Source of the DNA: Bacteroidetes bacterium 47-18
GTDB taxonomy: Bacteria; Bacteroidota; Bacteroidia; Chitinophagales; Chitinophagaceae
Assembly: GCA_001897155.1 (NCBI GenBank)
Contig: MKSF01000006.1
Span: forward strand, 158,696-222,695
DNA length: 64,000 nucleotides
Reading direction: 5' to 3'
In this document: piece after piece, positions 18,283 through 27,233 of the stretch
How positions within the stretch are numbered: position 1 is the first letter of the stretch
Layout: the number at the start of each line of letters is the position of its first letter
The notes under the pieces: model-generated
What the model saw: the letters and a program-made list of their open reading frames with translations, nothing else
The model's database searches: none
What the model was told of the DNA's origin: nothing
Position numbers and translations under genes: made by a program

Positions 18283-21200
18283 ATGACCATCAGGGCAAAT
18301 TTTGAGACACCATATTATACACTTCTTAATGATACTGCATACAGGCTGGTTAAAGACATTACGCTATATCCCGACGCGGAAACCGCCCGGACGGATATCA
18401 CCATAACCGTCCGGACCGATAACGGGCTGCTGTACTTTGAGCCGGTACATATTACCGGGCTGCCGGCAACGGCGCCTTATACCATAAGCGACCTTCAGCA
18501 ATACACCGCTCACAGCCTTGCCGGCGCCCTGTCTGAAAAATGCAGCACCCTGGTGACCATAGAAGCGACTGCAGGTGAAACCGTCATAGCGGTATTAACG
18601 CAGGAGGTCTGGATCCATCCGCTGGACAGCTTTCCCGGTATCCGGGCTGCTAAATTCCTGGCCAGGTACATCACACCGCACCACCCGTACGTGTACGAGA
18701 TCAAGCGGAAAACTGCCGCCAACCTGCAGCAATACGGGTTCCATCCTGCTTTTGACGGCTACCAGTCCGGGGACAGGCAAAGGGTCAGCGATATCATAGC
18801 CACGCTTTTCTACACGCTGAAAGATGAGCAATGGGTGTACAGCGCGCTGCCGCCCGGCTATGAAAAAGAAGGCCAGCGCATCCGGATGATAGACCAGGTG
18901 CAGCGGCAACGTTTTGGCAACTGCATTGATCTCAGCCTGGTCATCTGCGCCTGCCTGGAAGCCATGGACCTGCATCCCCTGCTTATCCTCATCCCGGGAC
19001 ATGCCTTTGTGGGATGCTGGCTCTCCAACAAAAGGCTGGATGTGCCGGTCACCTCTTATAAAAGCGAGATCGTTAACAGGATGGGCAAAGGCAACGAGGA
19101 GATACTGGTCTGGGAAGCCACGGCCGCCTGTGCCGGGCACAGCGACAACTTTAAGGAAGCCGTTGCTGCTGCAGAACGTCTGATCATCGGGGACAAGGCA
19201 TTCCAGCTGGCCCTGGATATCAGGACTTCCAGGCTCTCCGGTATCATACCCTTCGCTCATATGCAGGAACAGGAGACATCCGCCGCGCTCCTGCTTGAAA
19301 AGGAAGACAGCAGGGAGGAATTCCTTACCCTCAATACCCTGCCTCCGCTCGATACCGGTACATCACACAACATTCCACCGGCATCCAGGCAGCAGGTATG
19401 GGAACGGAAGCTGCTGGACCTTACCTTACGGAACAGCCTGCTCAATCTCAGGCTGTCCAATAATGCCATACAATTCGTAAATGTCAATTTCAGCAGGCTA
19501 CTGGAAGCGCTGACAGCCGGGAAAGCCTTTACGCTGATCAATACGGACGCGCTGGACATCTGCCTCGAAAAACGCCGGATGATAGATACCCTCCACGAAA
19601 CGGACGGGCTGTCCAGGTACGCGGCAGCCGAAATGGAGCAGCACAGGCTGGTAAGCGCCTACAGCGCTGCAGACCTGCAGGACGTATTGACCCATATCAT
19701 GAGGAACAACCTGCTGTCCATTGATGAGACGGGCGCGAATTCGCTCTATCTCACCCTCGGCGCTTTAAAATGGTATGACCCCAAAACACCGGAGACCTGC
19801 AGGATAGCTCCCCTGATCATGGTACCGGCAGACCTGAAAAGACAGAGTGCCCTATCGCGCTTTACGCTCAGGCTCCGCGAAGAAGATATACAGGTCAACA
19901 CCACCTTAATAGCCTTCCTGGTACAGGAGTTCAACCTGGACCTCTCAGGACTTATGACGCTTTCAGAAGATAATGAGAGCATTGATATCAACCGGGTATT
20001 CAATACGATAAGGAATGCCATCTTACCTTACAAAAGCTGGGAAGTGGATGAGCTGCTGTTCCTTTCCAATTTCCATTTCAGCACCCAGGTCCTGTGGCAG
20101 GATATACGGCAGAACATGCCCTTCCTCCTGCAGCATCCCGTTATACGGAGCTTTGTAAGCCAGCAGTATGAAGCCGATGAAAGCCTGCAGTTGCCCGAAC
20201 ATACGGACACCACGAATTTCGAGACCACGGAACATATATTCCCCATAGATGCCGACAGCTCGCAGGCGGAAGCCATCATTGCTGCCAATATGGGGAAAAG
20301 CTTTGTCCTGCACGGGCCTCCCGGAACGGGCAAATCCCAGACGATCACCAATATCATTGCCAATTTCCTGTTCCACGGCAAAACAGTGCTCTTCGTTGCC
20401 GCCAAGAAAGCGGCTTTAGATGTGGTTCATAAACGACTGTATGACATAGGACTTGACAAATTCACCTTAGAGCTGCATTCCAATAAATCCAGGAAGCAGC
20501 AGGTGCTGGAGCACCTCGAAAGCTCCCTGCAGCAGTCCAAAGTCCTGCAGGATGAAGCGTTCCTTAAAGCCGCGCGCAATACAGCCGCTTCCCGGAATGA
20601 GATAGAGCATATCCAGAAAGCCATGCACCAGAAGCAGGCGGCAGGCCTCTCTGTCTATGAGCTTATAGAAGCGCTCACCGGCACCGCGGCCGGACAGGAG
20701 CTGAAGTACCATTTTCCGCCTGAGCTCCTGTTGGGATTGCACGCCAGGCAACTGGAACAATGGATGCAATACATCCGCGCACTGGCTGACGACCCGGTCT
20801 TTAATACGGATTATACCACCCATCCCTTAGCCGGGCTCCACACCATTCACTATTATACCGGGCTGGAGGCTTTTATAGCAGGAATAGAACCCCGACAGAT
20901 ACAGAAAATAAAAAATACTTTATATAACATAAATTATAGTTTTAATAACGAACAGTTTAACAATATATCAAAAATAGCCGGCCTGCTGGACATCAGCCGC
21001 GTGATACGGGACAATCCGGCCATTCCTGTAAAATTAATGGACCCGGAATTCCGGTACCTGTATGACGATTACGTTCATCTCATCAATTTAATTAATAGCA
21101 AACAAAATATTGAAAAAGAAATAATTAGAAAATCAGATATTAACATCATAAACCTGGATACGAAAACATTAAGCCAGGAATACAAACAAGCGCTGTCACA

Positions 21201-24042
21201 ATGGTTTATACCAAGATTTTTTAACAAATCAAGGATCAGGAAACAGCTAAAACCATTTATACACCCGTCCTTAAGCGATACCGGCATATCGGAGCTGCTG
21301 GAAGCGGCCAACCAGTACAAAAACATACAAATTAATTTAGATAATAAACACAATAAATTATTATTCAATAACATACAAAAATTAACAACTAAGGAGCATG
21401 CCCTGGATGAGCTGGCTGCTTATAAAACTATCATTACAGAACTGCAGGACCTGGCAGCAAGAACGGGCATCAGCAGCTTTATCGCCATCAGGGCCAACGA
21501 GCTGCCCTCAAGGGCTGACATAACCGATATCTTTCTTCCCGCAACGTGGCAGGCGCTGCAGTTGCTGGAACAGCAATGGAACGGGTTGCAGCCGCTGCTG
21601 CTGCAGTTGGATAAGACGTTTGTATGGAGCACACCCATCCGGGACCTTGATGACGTAGCCGGGGCCGTCACACTTTTGCAGCAGCACATCCACCGGCTGC
21701 ATGCCTGGAGCAGCTTCAGGGCGCTGCTGCAGCAGGGTAATGATTTGGGCCTGCAAAAATACCTGCAATATGCAGCAGCGCAGCAGATCAAAGGCGATAG
21801 GCTCGAAACCGATTTCCGGAACAACCTCTACGCGGAACTCCTGCAATTCTACATCCGTGGCAATGCCCTGCTCCGGAATTTCAGGGGACTGAATACGGAA
21901 AAGCTGATGGAATCCTACCGGCTGCTGCAACAGAACTTTACGGAATACACCAAGCGGGAAGTATATACCAGGCTGCTGCAGCGGCTCCCCGATACGCAGT
22001 ATGCCCAGGTAGATCATTCGGAGCTGACGGTGCTTCAGCGCGCTATTAAAAGCAAAGGAAGAGGCATCAGCATCCGGCAGCTGCTGCAATGCACTTCCAA
22101 CATTATGCCCAGGCTTTCGCCCTGCATGCTGATGAGCCCGATATCCGTGGCCCAGTACCTGGATATCGGGCTGCCGAAATTCGACCTTGTCATCTTTGAC
22201 GAAGCCTCCCAGCTACCCACCGCCGAAGCCGTCAGCGCTATGGCACGGGGCAGGCAGGTGATCATAGCCGGCGACCCGAGGCAGATGCCGCCCACCTCAT
22301 TTTTCACCACCCGGAAAACGGAAGAGGAATATACAGACCTGGAAGATATGGAAAGCATACTGGATGATACGCTGAGCATCCAGGTACCCTCCAGATACCT
22401 GCTAAGGCATTACAGGAGCGCACATGAGAGCCTTATAACCTTCAGCAACCGCTCCTTCTATAATAACTCCCTGTTCACCTTCCCTTCCGCAGACGACAGG
22501 ACCTCCCGCGTTCAGCTCATCCCGGTGGAGGGATTTTATGATAAGGGCAGGACCCGGCAGAACCCGGCGGAAGCTGCTGCGGTAGTGCAGGAAGTGCTGC
22601 GGCGGCTCCGTACTCCCGGCCTGCGTCATACCACTATGGGCATTGTCACTTTTTCCCAGCCCCAGCAAAGCCTGATAGAAGACCTGCTGGACCAGGCCTT
22701 TGCCCGGTATCCCGAGCTGGAAGATGCAGCACGGCAACTGGAAGTGCCTGTCTTTATTAAGAACCTGGAAAATGTGCAGGGAGACGAAAGGGATGTCATT
22801 CTTTTTTCTGTAGGCTACGGACCGGACCAGGCAGGACGGGTAAGTATGAACTTCGGGCCGCTTAACCGGGACGGCGGATGGCGCAGGCTCAATGTGGCCA
22901 TTACACGGGCGCGAAAGGAAATGCTGGTATTCTCCACCCTGGAGCCGGAAATGATCGACCTGGACAAAACCGCCTCCCGCGGCGTAGCGGCGCTTAAAGG
23001 ATTCCTGGAATATGCAGCCGGAAGATCCGGCTACCGGGAGCAGGCAAACCATGGACAGGACATGCTGGTGCGGGAGATCGGCGCATTCCTGGCATCACAG
23101 CAGTACGAGGTGGTCTATGATACGGGACGCTCCCACTTCAGGATAGCTATCGCCGTGGTACATCCAGGCCACCCGGAACGGTTTATCCTCGGTATAATAC
23201 CGGACAACAGGAATTATTATGACAGCGGCAATGTCAATGACAGGATCATTATCCTGCCTGCAGTATTACGGCATTTAGGCTGGAACCTGCTGCATATCAG
23301 CGCAATGGACTGGCATTATCATAAGCAGGAGCTCCAGGAGCATCTCCTCCGGCACCTGGCAGCCCTGTTGCAAGCCGTGGAGGCCCCACTCCCCGCTGCT
23401 CCGCCGCCCGAAGCATATATCTTCAACCCGGACAACCTGCAGGAAGCCGCCATAGATACGGCTTTCCTCGCCACCTCCTTCAAAAGGAAAGTCTATGAGA
23501 CCGCAACGCTTTCAGAGATGCAGCAGAGCGGAGCGGACGCGATGCTCGCCGCAGCTAACCGGGAAATCGTCAAAAACCAGCTGCTGAGGATCACGACACA
23601 GGAAGCGCCGCTCAACCTCGGCGTTTTACTGAAGAAAATAGCCGGGCTCTGGCATATCACCCGGACCGGCAGCCGCATAGAACGGTATATACATGAGCTG
23701 CTCCGTGAGCTGGGAATACCTGTCACTACTTTCTCCGGCGAGACCTTTGTATGGAAAGGAGGCTATACCGGTACCGGCCCGGAATATTACAGGACTATGC
23801 CGGACCAGGAAAAGCGGCAGGTAACGGACCTCTGCCCGGAAGAGATTTTCCTCTGCCTGCATGAAGCGCTGCAGCACCATATCAGGCTGGAAAAAGCGCA
23901 GGCATTCCGCTATCTACAGAAAACCCTGATGAATACCCGGTATAACGCCGCCTGCAACGACTATATTGAACAGGCGATCGAGACCGCTAATCATACCGCT
24001 CAAACCCTGTTCATAGCCTCCGATCATTATAAACTAAACTGA
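18283..24042 (+). CDS. DUF4011/SF1 helicase with Vsr-like and DUF3320 domains (Hhe-like)
   Basis: A 1919-residue protein. Residues about 130-320 look like a transglutaminase-type fold, with candidate triad C214 (FGNCIDLS), H240 (IPGHAFVG) and E278 (VWEAT). DUF4011 begins near 373 (WERKLLDLTLRNSLLN). The SF1 motor has Walker A GPPGTGKS (678-685), DEASQ (1306-1310), AGDPRQMPP (1329-1337), QGDERDVI (1499-1506) and VAITRARKE (1538-1546). A Vsr/MTES_1575-like region spans about 1595-1690, but the expected catalytic Asp and Glu positions read A1622 and I1639. DUF3320-like sequence lies near 1770-1810. This architecture is, as I recall, that of single-gene Hhe anti-phage systems. The region 20.88-21.4 kb is markedly AT-rich. 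The defence role is an inference. Confidence 0.82.
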   Translation: MTIRANFETPYYTLLNDTAYRLVKDITLYPDAETARTDITITVRTDNGLLYFEPVHITGLPATAPYTISDLQQYTAHSLAGALSEKCSTLVTIEATAGETVIAVLTQEVWIHPLDSFPGIRAAKFLARYITPHHPYVYEIKRKTAANLQQYGFHPAFDGYQSGDRQRVSDIIATLFYTLKDEQWVYSALPPGYEKEGQRIRMIDQVQRQRFGNCIDLSLVICACLEAMDLHPLLILIPGHAFVGCWLSNKRLDVPVTSYKSEIVNRMGKGNEEILVWEATAACAGHSDNFKEAVAAAERLIIGDKAFQLALDIRTSRLSGIIPFAHMQEQETSAALLLEKEDSREEFLTLNTLPPLDTGTSHNIPPASRQQVWERKLLDLTLRNSLLNLRLSNNAIQFVNVNFSRLLEALTAGKAFTLINTDALDICLEKRRMIDTLHETDGLSRYAAAEMEQHRLVSAYSAADLQDVLTHIMRNNLLSIDETGANSLYLTLGALKWYDPKTPETCRIAPLIMVPADLKRQSALSRFTLRLREEDIQVNTTLIAFLVQEFNLDLSGLMTLSEDNESIDINRVFNTIRNAILPYKSWEVDELLFLSNFHFSTQVLWQDIRQNMPFLLQHPVIRSFVSQQYEADESLQLPEHTDTTNFETTEHIFPIDADSSQAEAIIAANMGKSFVLHGPPGTGKSQTITNIIANFLFHGKTVLFVAAKKAALDVVHKRLYDIGLDKFTLELHSNKSRKQQVLEHLESSLQQSKVLQDEAFLKAARNTAASRNEIEHIQKAMHQKQAAGLSVYELIEALTGTAAGQELKYHFPPELLLGLHARQLEQWMQYIRALADDPVFNTDYTTHPLAGLHTIHYYTGLEAFIAGIEPRQIQKIKNTLYNINYSFNNEQFNNISKIAGLLDISRVIRDNPAIPVKLMDPEFRYLYDDYVHLINLINSKQNIEKEIIRKSDINIINLDTKTLSQEYKQALSQWFIPRFFNKSRIRKQLKPFIHPSLSDTGISELLEAANQYKNIQINLDNKHNKLLFNNIQKLTTKEHALDELAAYKTIITELQDLAARTGISSFIAIRANELPSRADITDIFLPATWQALQLLEQQWNGLQPLLLQLDKTFVWSTPIRDLDDVAGAVTLLQQHIHRLHAWSSFRALLQQGNDLGLQKYLQYAAAQQIKGDRLETDFRNNLYAELLQFYIRGNALLRNFRGLNTEKLMESYRLLQQNFTEYTKREVYTRLLQRLPDTQYAQVDHSELTVLQRAIKSKGRGISIRQLLQCTSNIMPRLSPCMLMSPISVAQYLDIGLPKFDLVIFDEASQLPTAEAVSAMARGRQVIIAGDPRQMPPTSFFTTRKTEEEYTDLEDMESILDDTLSIQVPSRYLLRHYRSAHESLITFSNRSFYNNSLFTFPSADDRTSRVQLIPVEGFYDKGRTRQNPAEAAAVVQEVLRRLRTPGLRHTTMGIVTFSQPQQSLIEDLLDQAFARYPELEDAARQLEVPVFIKNLENVQGDERDVILFSVGYGPDQAGRVSMNFGPLNRDGGWRRLNVAITRARKEMLVFSTLEPEMIDLDKTASRGVAALKGFLEYAAGRSGYREQANHGQDMLVREIGAFLASQQYEVVYDTGRSHFRIAIAVVHPGHPERFILGIIPDNRNYYDSGNVNDRIIILPAVLRHLGWNLLHISAMDWHYHKQELQEHLLRHLAALLQAVEAPLPAAPPPEAYIFNPDNLQEAAIDTAFLATSFKRKVYETATLSEMQQSGADAMLAAANREIVKNQLLRITTQEAPLNLGVLLKKIAGLWHITRTGSRIERYIHELLRELGIPVTTFSGETFVWKGGYTGTGPEYYRTMPDQEKRQVTDLCPEEIFLCLHEALQHHIRLEKAQAFRYLQKTLMNTRYNAACNDYIEQAIETANHTAQTLFIASDHYKLN

Positions 24043-24048
24043 TAAAAC

Positions 24049-24474
24049 ATGATGAGATCAACGCACAAAATACTGCTGCTTTGCAGCGCGGCCTGTATCT
24101 GGTGGTGCCGGCCGGCACAGGCGCAGTTCGGGCTGGACAGCCTGCCTCCCAACATAGCACAGCAGCCGGAATGGGGACCCATCGGGTTCAATTACGTAAG
24201 CGCCTATTACCTGCCGGCCTATAATATCTACTATGAAGTCAGCGAAAGGAACTTCATTGTAAAGGAAGGCAACAAATGGGTAAAATACCAGGCCTTACCG
24301 CGCAAGTACGCCCGGCTGGACCTGTACACAACGTATAAGATGGTGCTGCAGGACGGCAATAAGGAGCCTTACAGAGACAATAAAAAGCACCGGCAGGAAG
24401 CGCCCCGGAGCGGCACGATGTCCACCCAGGTACCTATCCTGGATGCGGTAAAGTTTGATGACCGTTATAAGTAA
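24049..24474 (+). CDS. Conserved hypothetical secreted protein
   Basis: A 141-residue protein with a signal peptide (hydrophobic about residues 8-20, cleavage near AQA) and a mature part rich in Tyr and charged residues (ERNFIVKEGNKWVKYQALP, RKYARLDLYTTYKMVL). I do not recognise a domain; similar small exported proteins occur in Bacteroidota. It begins 6 bp after the helicase stop, so it is probably co-transcribed with it, though its exported nature makes a shared function doubtful. Family A repeat follows. Confidence 0.6.
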   Translation: MMRSTHKILLLCSAACIWWCRPAQAQFGLDSLPPNIAQQPEWGPIGFNYVSAYYLPAYNIYYEVSERNFIVKEGNKWVKYQALPRKYARLDLYTTYKMVLQDGNKEPYRDNKKHRQEAPRSGTMSTQVPILDAVKFDDRYK

Positions 24475-24670
24475 ATGATCAACTGGCTATTTGCTTACAG
24501 GAAACACCTTTTACAAATACTATTCTCTGAGCGCTGTCCTCTCTGCGGCTCAGAGACCGCTTTTGCTATAAAGTGCCGAGGGGGATTGGTCATTCCGGAC
24601 AGGTGTGAGGCATCCCTTACACCTTGCTAAAGGATCGCTACGCTATGTGGCTAATATATAGATAGTCAGT
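24475..24670 (+). repeat. Dispersed intergenic repeat, family A, copy 4
   Basis: Contains TTGCTTACAGGAAACACC, GAGCGCTGTCCTCTCTG, CTCAGAGACCG, GCTATAAAGTGCCGAGGGGG, TGGTCATTCCGGACAGGTG and TATATAGATAGTCAG, matching 8024-8200 along its length with an extra short insert near 24625. It follows the small secreted-protein gene. The stretch 24671-24800 holds no ORF with a start; a short minus-strand frame there is not strong enough to call. Confidence 0.75.
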
Positions 24671-24804
24671 TGATATTATCATCTGTACACCTAATTGCTG
24701 ATGGAGCATCAACAGCGAAGCAACGTCTCCGGGCGTATCCTGTACCCGACCATTGGCAAACAGCACCGCCACGGCGCAAGACCTTTATATAAATAAACAA
24801 CAAA

Positions 24805-24830
24805 GCGACCCTTCCGGAAGGGTCGCTTTT
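24805..24830. terminator. Intrinsic terminator
   Basis: A perfect palindrome (arms GCGACCCTTCC and GGAAGGGTCGC) followed by TTTT. It sits between the helicase/secreted-protein unit and the convergent barrel gene at 24887, and could serve both. Confidence 0.85.
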
Positions 24831-24886
24831 ATATTGTATGCGGAGCAGCTTTCAATAATGATATGCCCCTGTGATATCGTCAGATA

Positions 24887-25612
24887 TTAAGACCAGGGAT
24901 TTTTCCTGATCGTCAGCCATTTGAATCCTACAGATACGGAAGCGCCCGAATTCCTCAGGGAATTATTGGCATTACCCTGCGGTGCAATGTTCAGCAATCC
25001 CAGGCCGTATTGCGCCTTGAAATAAAAGCCGCTGGACATCTGGTAGCCGATAAATACATTGGCGCCGAGGTCAAATCCTCTTGCCCTGTCAAACCTGGCG
25101 TTGTTACCAAACGGCATGCTGTAGTTATACCGCTGAACGGAGGTCCTGCCGTGGCTGACTTCCTTATACTCCTGCTTGTACCTGCCTCCGATGGCAAAAT
25201 TAGCGGAAGGTCCTATACCGAACATCCAATGCGGCTCGTTATAGTCATTATAAGTCTTATATACAAGATATACCGGAACGGACAGGTAATGCAAATGATA
25301 GGTACGGTCGTCACTGAAGCTGGTGGGGATATTGGAACCAGTATAAGAATGGCCTTCAGCATAGCTGTTACCGCCATTATTCAGGTTTAATATTACACCC
25401 GGGTTCAGGGAAAAATGACCACCGAACTGGAAATCGGCCATACAACCCGTACGGAACCCGAACTGGTAGCCCGTAGTTCTTTTTTCCGCGTTCACAGTAT
25501 GTGATATCGTATTATAAGTAAGACCGATTTCAGGACTGAAAGAGATATTCTGAGCATTGGCCTGCACTGCAATAAGAGTGGCGAACGAAAGTGTGGAAAG
25601 AATTTTTCTCAT
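24887..25612 (-). CDS. Outer-membrane beta-barrel protein
   Basis: A 241-residue protein with a signal peptide ending near VQANA and a mature region of alternating strands and Gly/Asn-rich turns (SFSPEIGLTYN, HYLSVPVYLVYKTYND, GASVSVGFKW). This is the outer membrane protein beta-barrel (OmpW/porT-like) fold class that is abundant in Bacteroidota. No plug, TonB box or enzymatic motif is seen. Monocistronic. Confidence 0.75.
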   Translation of the reverse strand: MRKILSTLSFATLIAVQANAQNISFSPEIGLTYNTISHTVNAEKRTTGYQFGFRTGCMADFQFGGHFSLNPGVILNLNNGGNSYAEGHSYTGSNIPTSFSDDRTYHLHYLSVPVYLVYKTYNDYNEPHWMFGIGPSANFAIGGRYKQEYKEVSHGRTSVQRYNYSMPFGNNARFDRARGFDLGANVFIGYQMSSGFYFKAQYGLGLLNIAPQGNANNSLRNSGASVSVGFKWLTIRKNPWS

Positions 25613-25745
25613 ATGCTGTTTCGAGTTGTATAAAGTTTCAAATCAATAATATAAAGTTAAATTAAAGGCTAAATTTAGAGTAAAAAAAATGAAAATTGAA
25701 TATTAATTCAAAAAATATTTTTACCTGCCGGCTCCGGAAATCAGT

Positions 25746-25753
25746 TATCTTTG
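25746..25753 (+). promoter_or_regulatory. -7 box of coaD
   Basis: TATCTTTG matches TAnnTTTG, 26 bp upstream of the ATG chosen for coaD. This placement argues against the longer TTG-initiated frame, which would start upstream of the box. Confidence 0.6.
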
Positions 25754-25779
25754 TTTTTCACTTACATATATCACTGTTT

Positions 25780-26256
25780 ATGGCTGCATCCGTTTGTTTA
25801 TTTCCCGGCACTTTCGACCCTATTACCAACGGTCATATTGACATTGTCAACCGGGCGGTATATCTCTTTGACAAGCTGGTGATAGGCATCGGCGTCAATA
25901 CCAACAAACAGACGATGTTCACCACGGAGCAGCGTATGGCGCACATTCATGAGATCTTTAAGGGCAACAGCAAGATAGAAGCGGTTTTCTATGAAGGGCT
26001 GACCATTAACTTTGCCAGGGACATCGGGGCGCGTACCATCCTGAGAGGCATCAGGACCACTACCGACCTGGAGTACGAGCGGGCCATTGCCGATATGAAC
26101 AGGGTCATAGCGCCGGAGATAGAGACCTTTTTTCTCACATCCAGCGCCCAGTTCGCCACCGTCAGCTCCACGCTCATAAGAGACCTTATACGCTACAAGC
26201 ACCCCATTGACCACTTCGTACACCCCGTAATAGTAAGCGACCTGGAAAAAAAGTAA
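25780..26256 (+). CDS. coaD: Phosphopantetheine adenylyltransferase
   Basis: Transfers AMP from ATP to 4'-phosphopantetheine, the penultimate step of CoA synthesis, as a cytosolic hexamer. From ATG 25780 the protein has 158 residues, the normal length. Signature FPGTFDPITNGHIDIV (nucleotidyltransferase HxGH-type, here NGHID) is at the start, and the ISSTxxR motif appears as VSSTLIRDL near the end; RGIRTTTDLEYE is also conserved. The frame is open back to a TTG at 25696, which is not used because a promoter box lies inside it. Confidence 0.96.
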   Translation: MAASVCLFPGTFDPITNGHIDIVNRAVYLFDKLVIGIGVNTNKQTMFTTEQRMAHIHEIFKGNSKIEAVFYEGLTINFARDIGARTILRGIRTTTDLEYERAIADMNRVIAPEIETFFLTSSAQFATVSSTLIRDLIRYKHPIDHFVHPVIVSDLEKK

Positions 26257-26298
26257 CTTATTTTTGGAAGTTTATATTATTATGAATAATTTCGCAGC

Positions 26299-26393
26299 GG
26301 CAAGTCTTATACGACCAGCTCCTGAAGAACCTCCCCAGGGCAGGAATGCAGCAAGGATATTCGGTTGTAGCGGTGCGATGTAAGTAACTTGCC
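26299..26393 (+). ncRNA. ffs: Signal recognition particle RNA, small (4.5S) type
   Basis: A terminal stem GGCAAGT / ACTTGCC encloses about 95 nt. The domain IV hairpin CAGG-GCA-GGAA-TGC-AGCA is intact: the GGAA tetraloop, its closing stem, and the asymmetric internal loop bound by Ffh (CAGG on the 5' side, AGCA on the 3' side). A run of nine T follows directly and should end transcription. It lies between coaD and the aldolase gene. The RNA guides membrane-protein synthesis with Ffh and FtsY. Confidence 0.88.
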
Positions 26394-26458
26394 ACTTTTT
26401 TTTGCTTCAAAGTTGACATTAACTTTCTTCCTTTCTTTTTTTCGTTATTCCATCTTAG

Positions 26459-26466
26459 TATATTTG
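26459..26466 (+). promoter_or_regulatory. -7 box of the transaldolase-family gene
   Basis: TATATTTG, a full TAnnTTTG match 40 bp upstream of the start codon. The -33 region is T-rich without an exact TTTG. Confidence 0.55.
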
Positions 26467-26506
26467 CAGTATATTTTACCCCCAAACATATTTACTGACA
26501 TATTTT

Positions 26507-27157
26507 ATGAGATTTTTTATCGACACGGCAAATCTTGACCAGATCAAGGAGGCGCACGCATTAGGCATCCTGGACGGTGTCACTACCAATCCTTCGTTAA
26601 TGGCCAAAGAAGGCATCAAAGGACATGACGCCATTATGCAGCATTACGTGGACATCTGCAATATCGTGGATGGGCCGGTGAGTGCTGAGGTTATTTCAAC
26701 TGACTTTGAAGGGATGGTGGCAGAAGGTAAAAAGCTGGCAGCCCTACACGAAAATATAGTAGTAAAGATCCCTATGATCAAAGACGGGATAAAAGCTATC
26801 AAATGGTTTTCGGACAACAGTATCTCCACCAACTGTACCCTGGTGTTTTCCGCCGGACAGGCCATACTCGCTGCCAAAGCCGGCGCTACTATGGTCAGCC
26901 CTTTCATAGGCCGTATTGATGACAGCAACTGGGATGGTGTGGAACTGATACAGCAGATCGTGAATATATATAACGCGCAGGGCTATATGACCGAGGTCCT
27001 GGCAGCTTCTATCCGCACACCACTGCACATTGTAAAATGCGCTGAAGCCGGTGCCGATATCGTTACCTGCCCGCTGAGTTCCATCACAGGGCTCTTAAAA
27101 CACCCGCTGACCGACCTCGGCCTGGCACAGTTTTTAAAGGATGCGCAAAGCCTGTAA
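26507..27157 (+). CDS. fsa: Transaldolase-family protein (fructose-6-phosphate aldolase-like)
   Basis: A 216-residue class I aldolase of the short transaldolase group (subfamily 3B, also annotated tal or mipB). The N-terminal MRFFIDTANLDQIKEA and TTNPSLMAKEG are diagnostic, and the Schiff-base Lys is in NIVVKIPM (about residue 86). FSAGQAILAAKAGATMVSPFIGRIDD is the second half of the barrel. It could act as a transaldolase in the pentose phosphate pathway or as an F6P aldolase; sequence alone does not settle this. Confidence 0.92.
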   Translation: MRFFIDTANLDQIKEAHALGILDGVTTNPSLMAKEGIKGHDAIMQHYVDICNIVDGPVSAEVISTDFEGMVAEGKKLAALHENIVVKIPMIKDGIKAIKWFSDNSISTNCTLVFSAGQAILAAKAGATMVSPFIGRIDDSNWDGVELIQQIVNIYNAQGYMTEVLAASIRTPLHIVKCAEAGADIVTCPLSSITGLLKHPLTDLGLAQFLKDAQSL

Positions 27158-27233
27158 AAACAGAGGGCATCTTCTTTTATTGTTGGCTCAGGCACACCAA
27201 CAACGGAGCATTTAGAATAACAAGGAGATACCT

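Noticed and set aside
24682-24800. Short minus-strand frame reading LFANGRVQDTPGDVASLL
   Set aside because: Protein-like in look but has no start and no known relative; too short to separate from chance.
25696-25779. Longer TTG-initiated N-terminus for CoaD
   Set aside because: A promoter -7 box lies inside it, and the family starts at the ATG at 25780.
26258-26485. 75-residue minus-strand frame
   Set aside because: It lies antisense across the SRP RNA and its T tract, which explain the conservation and base pattern better.
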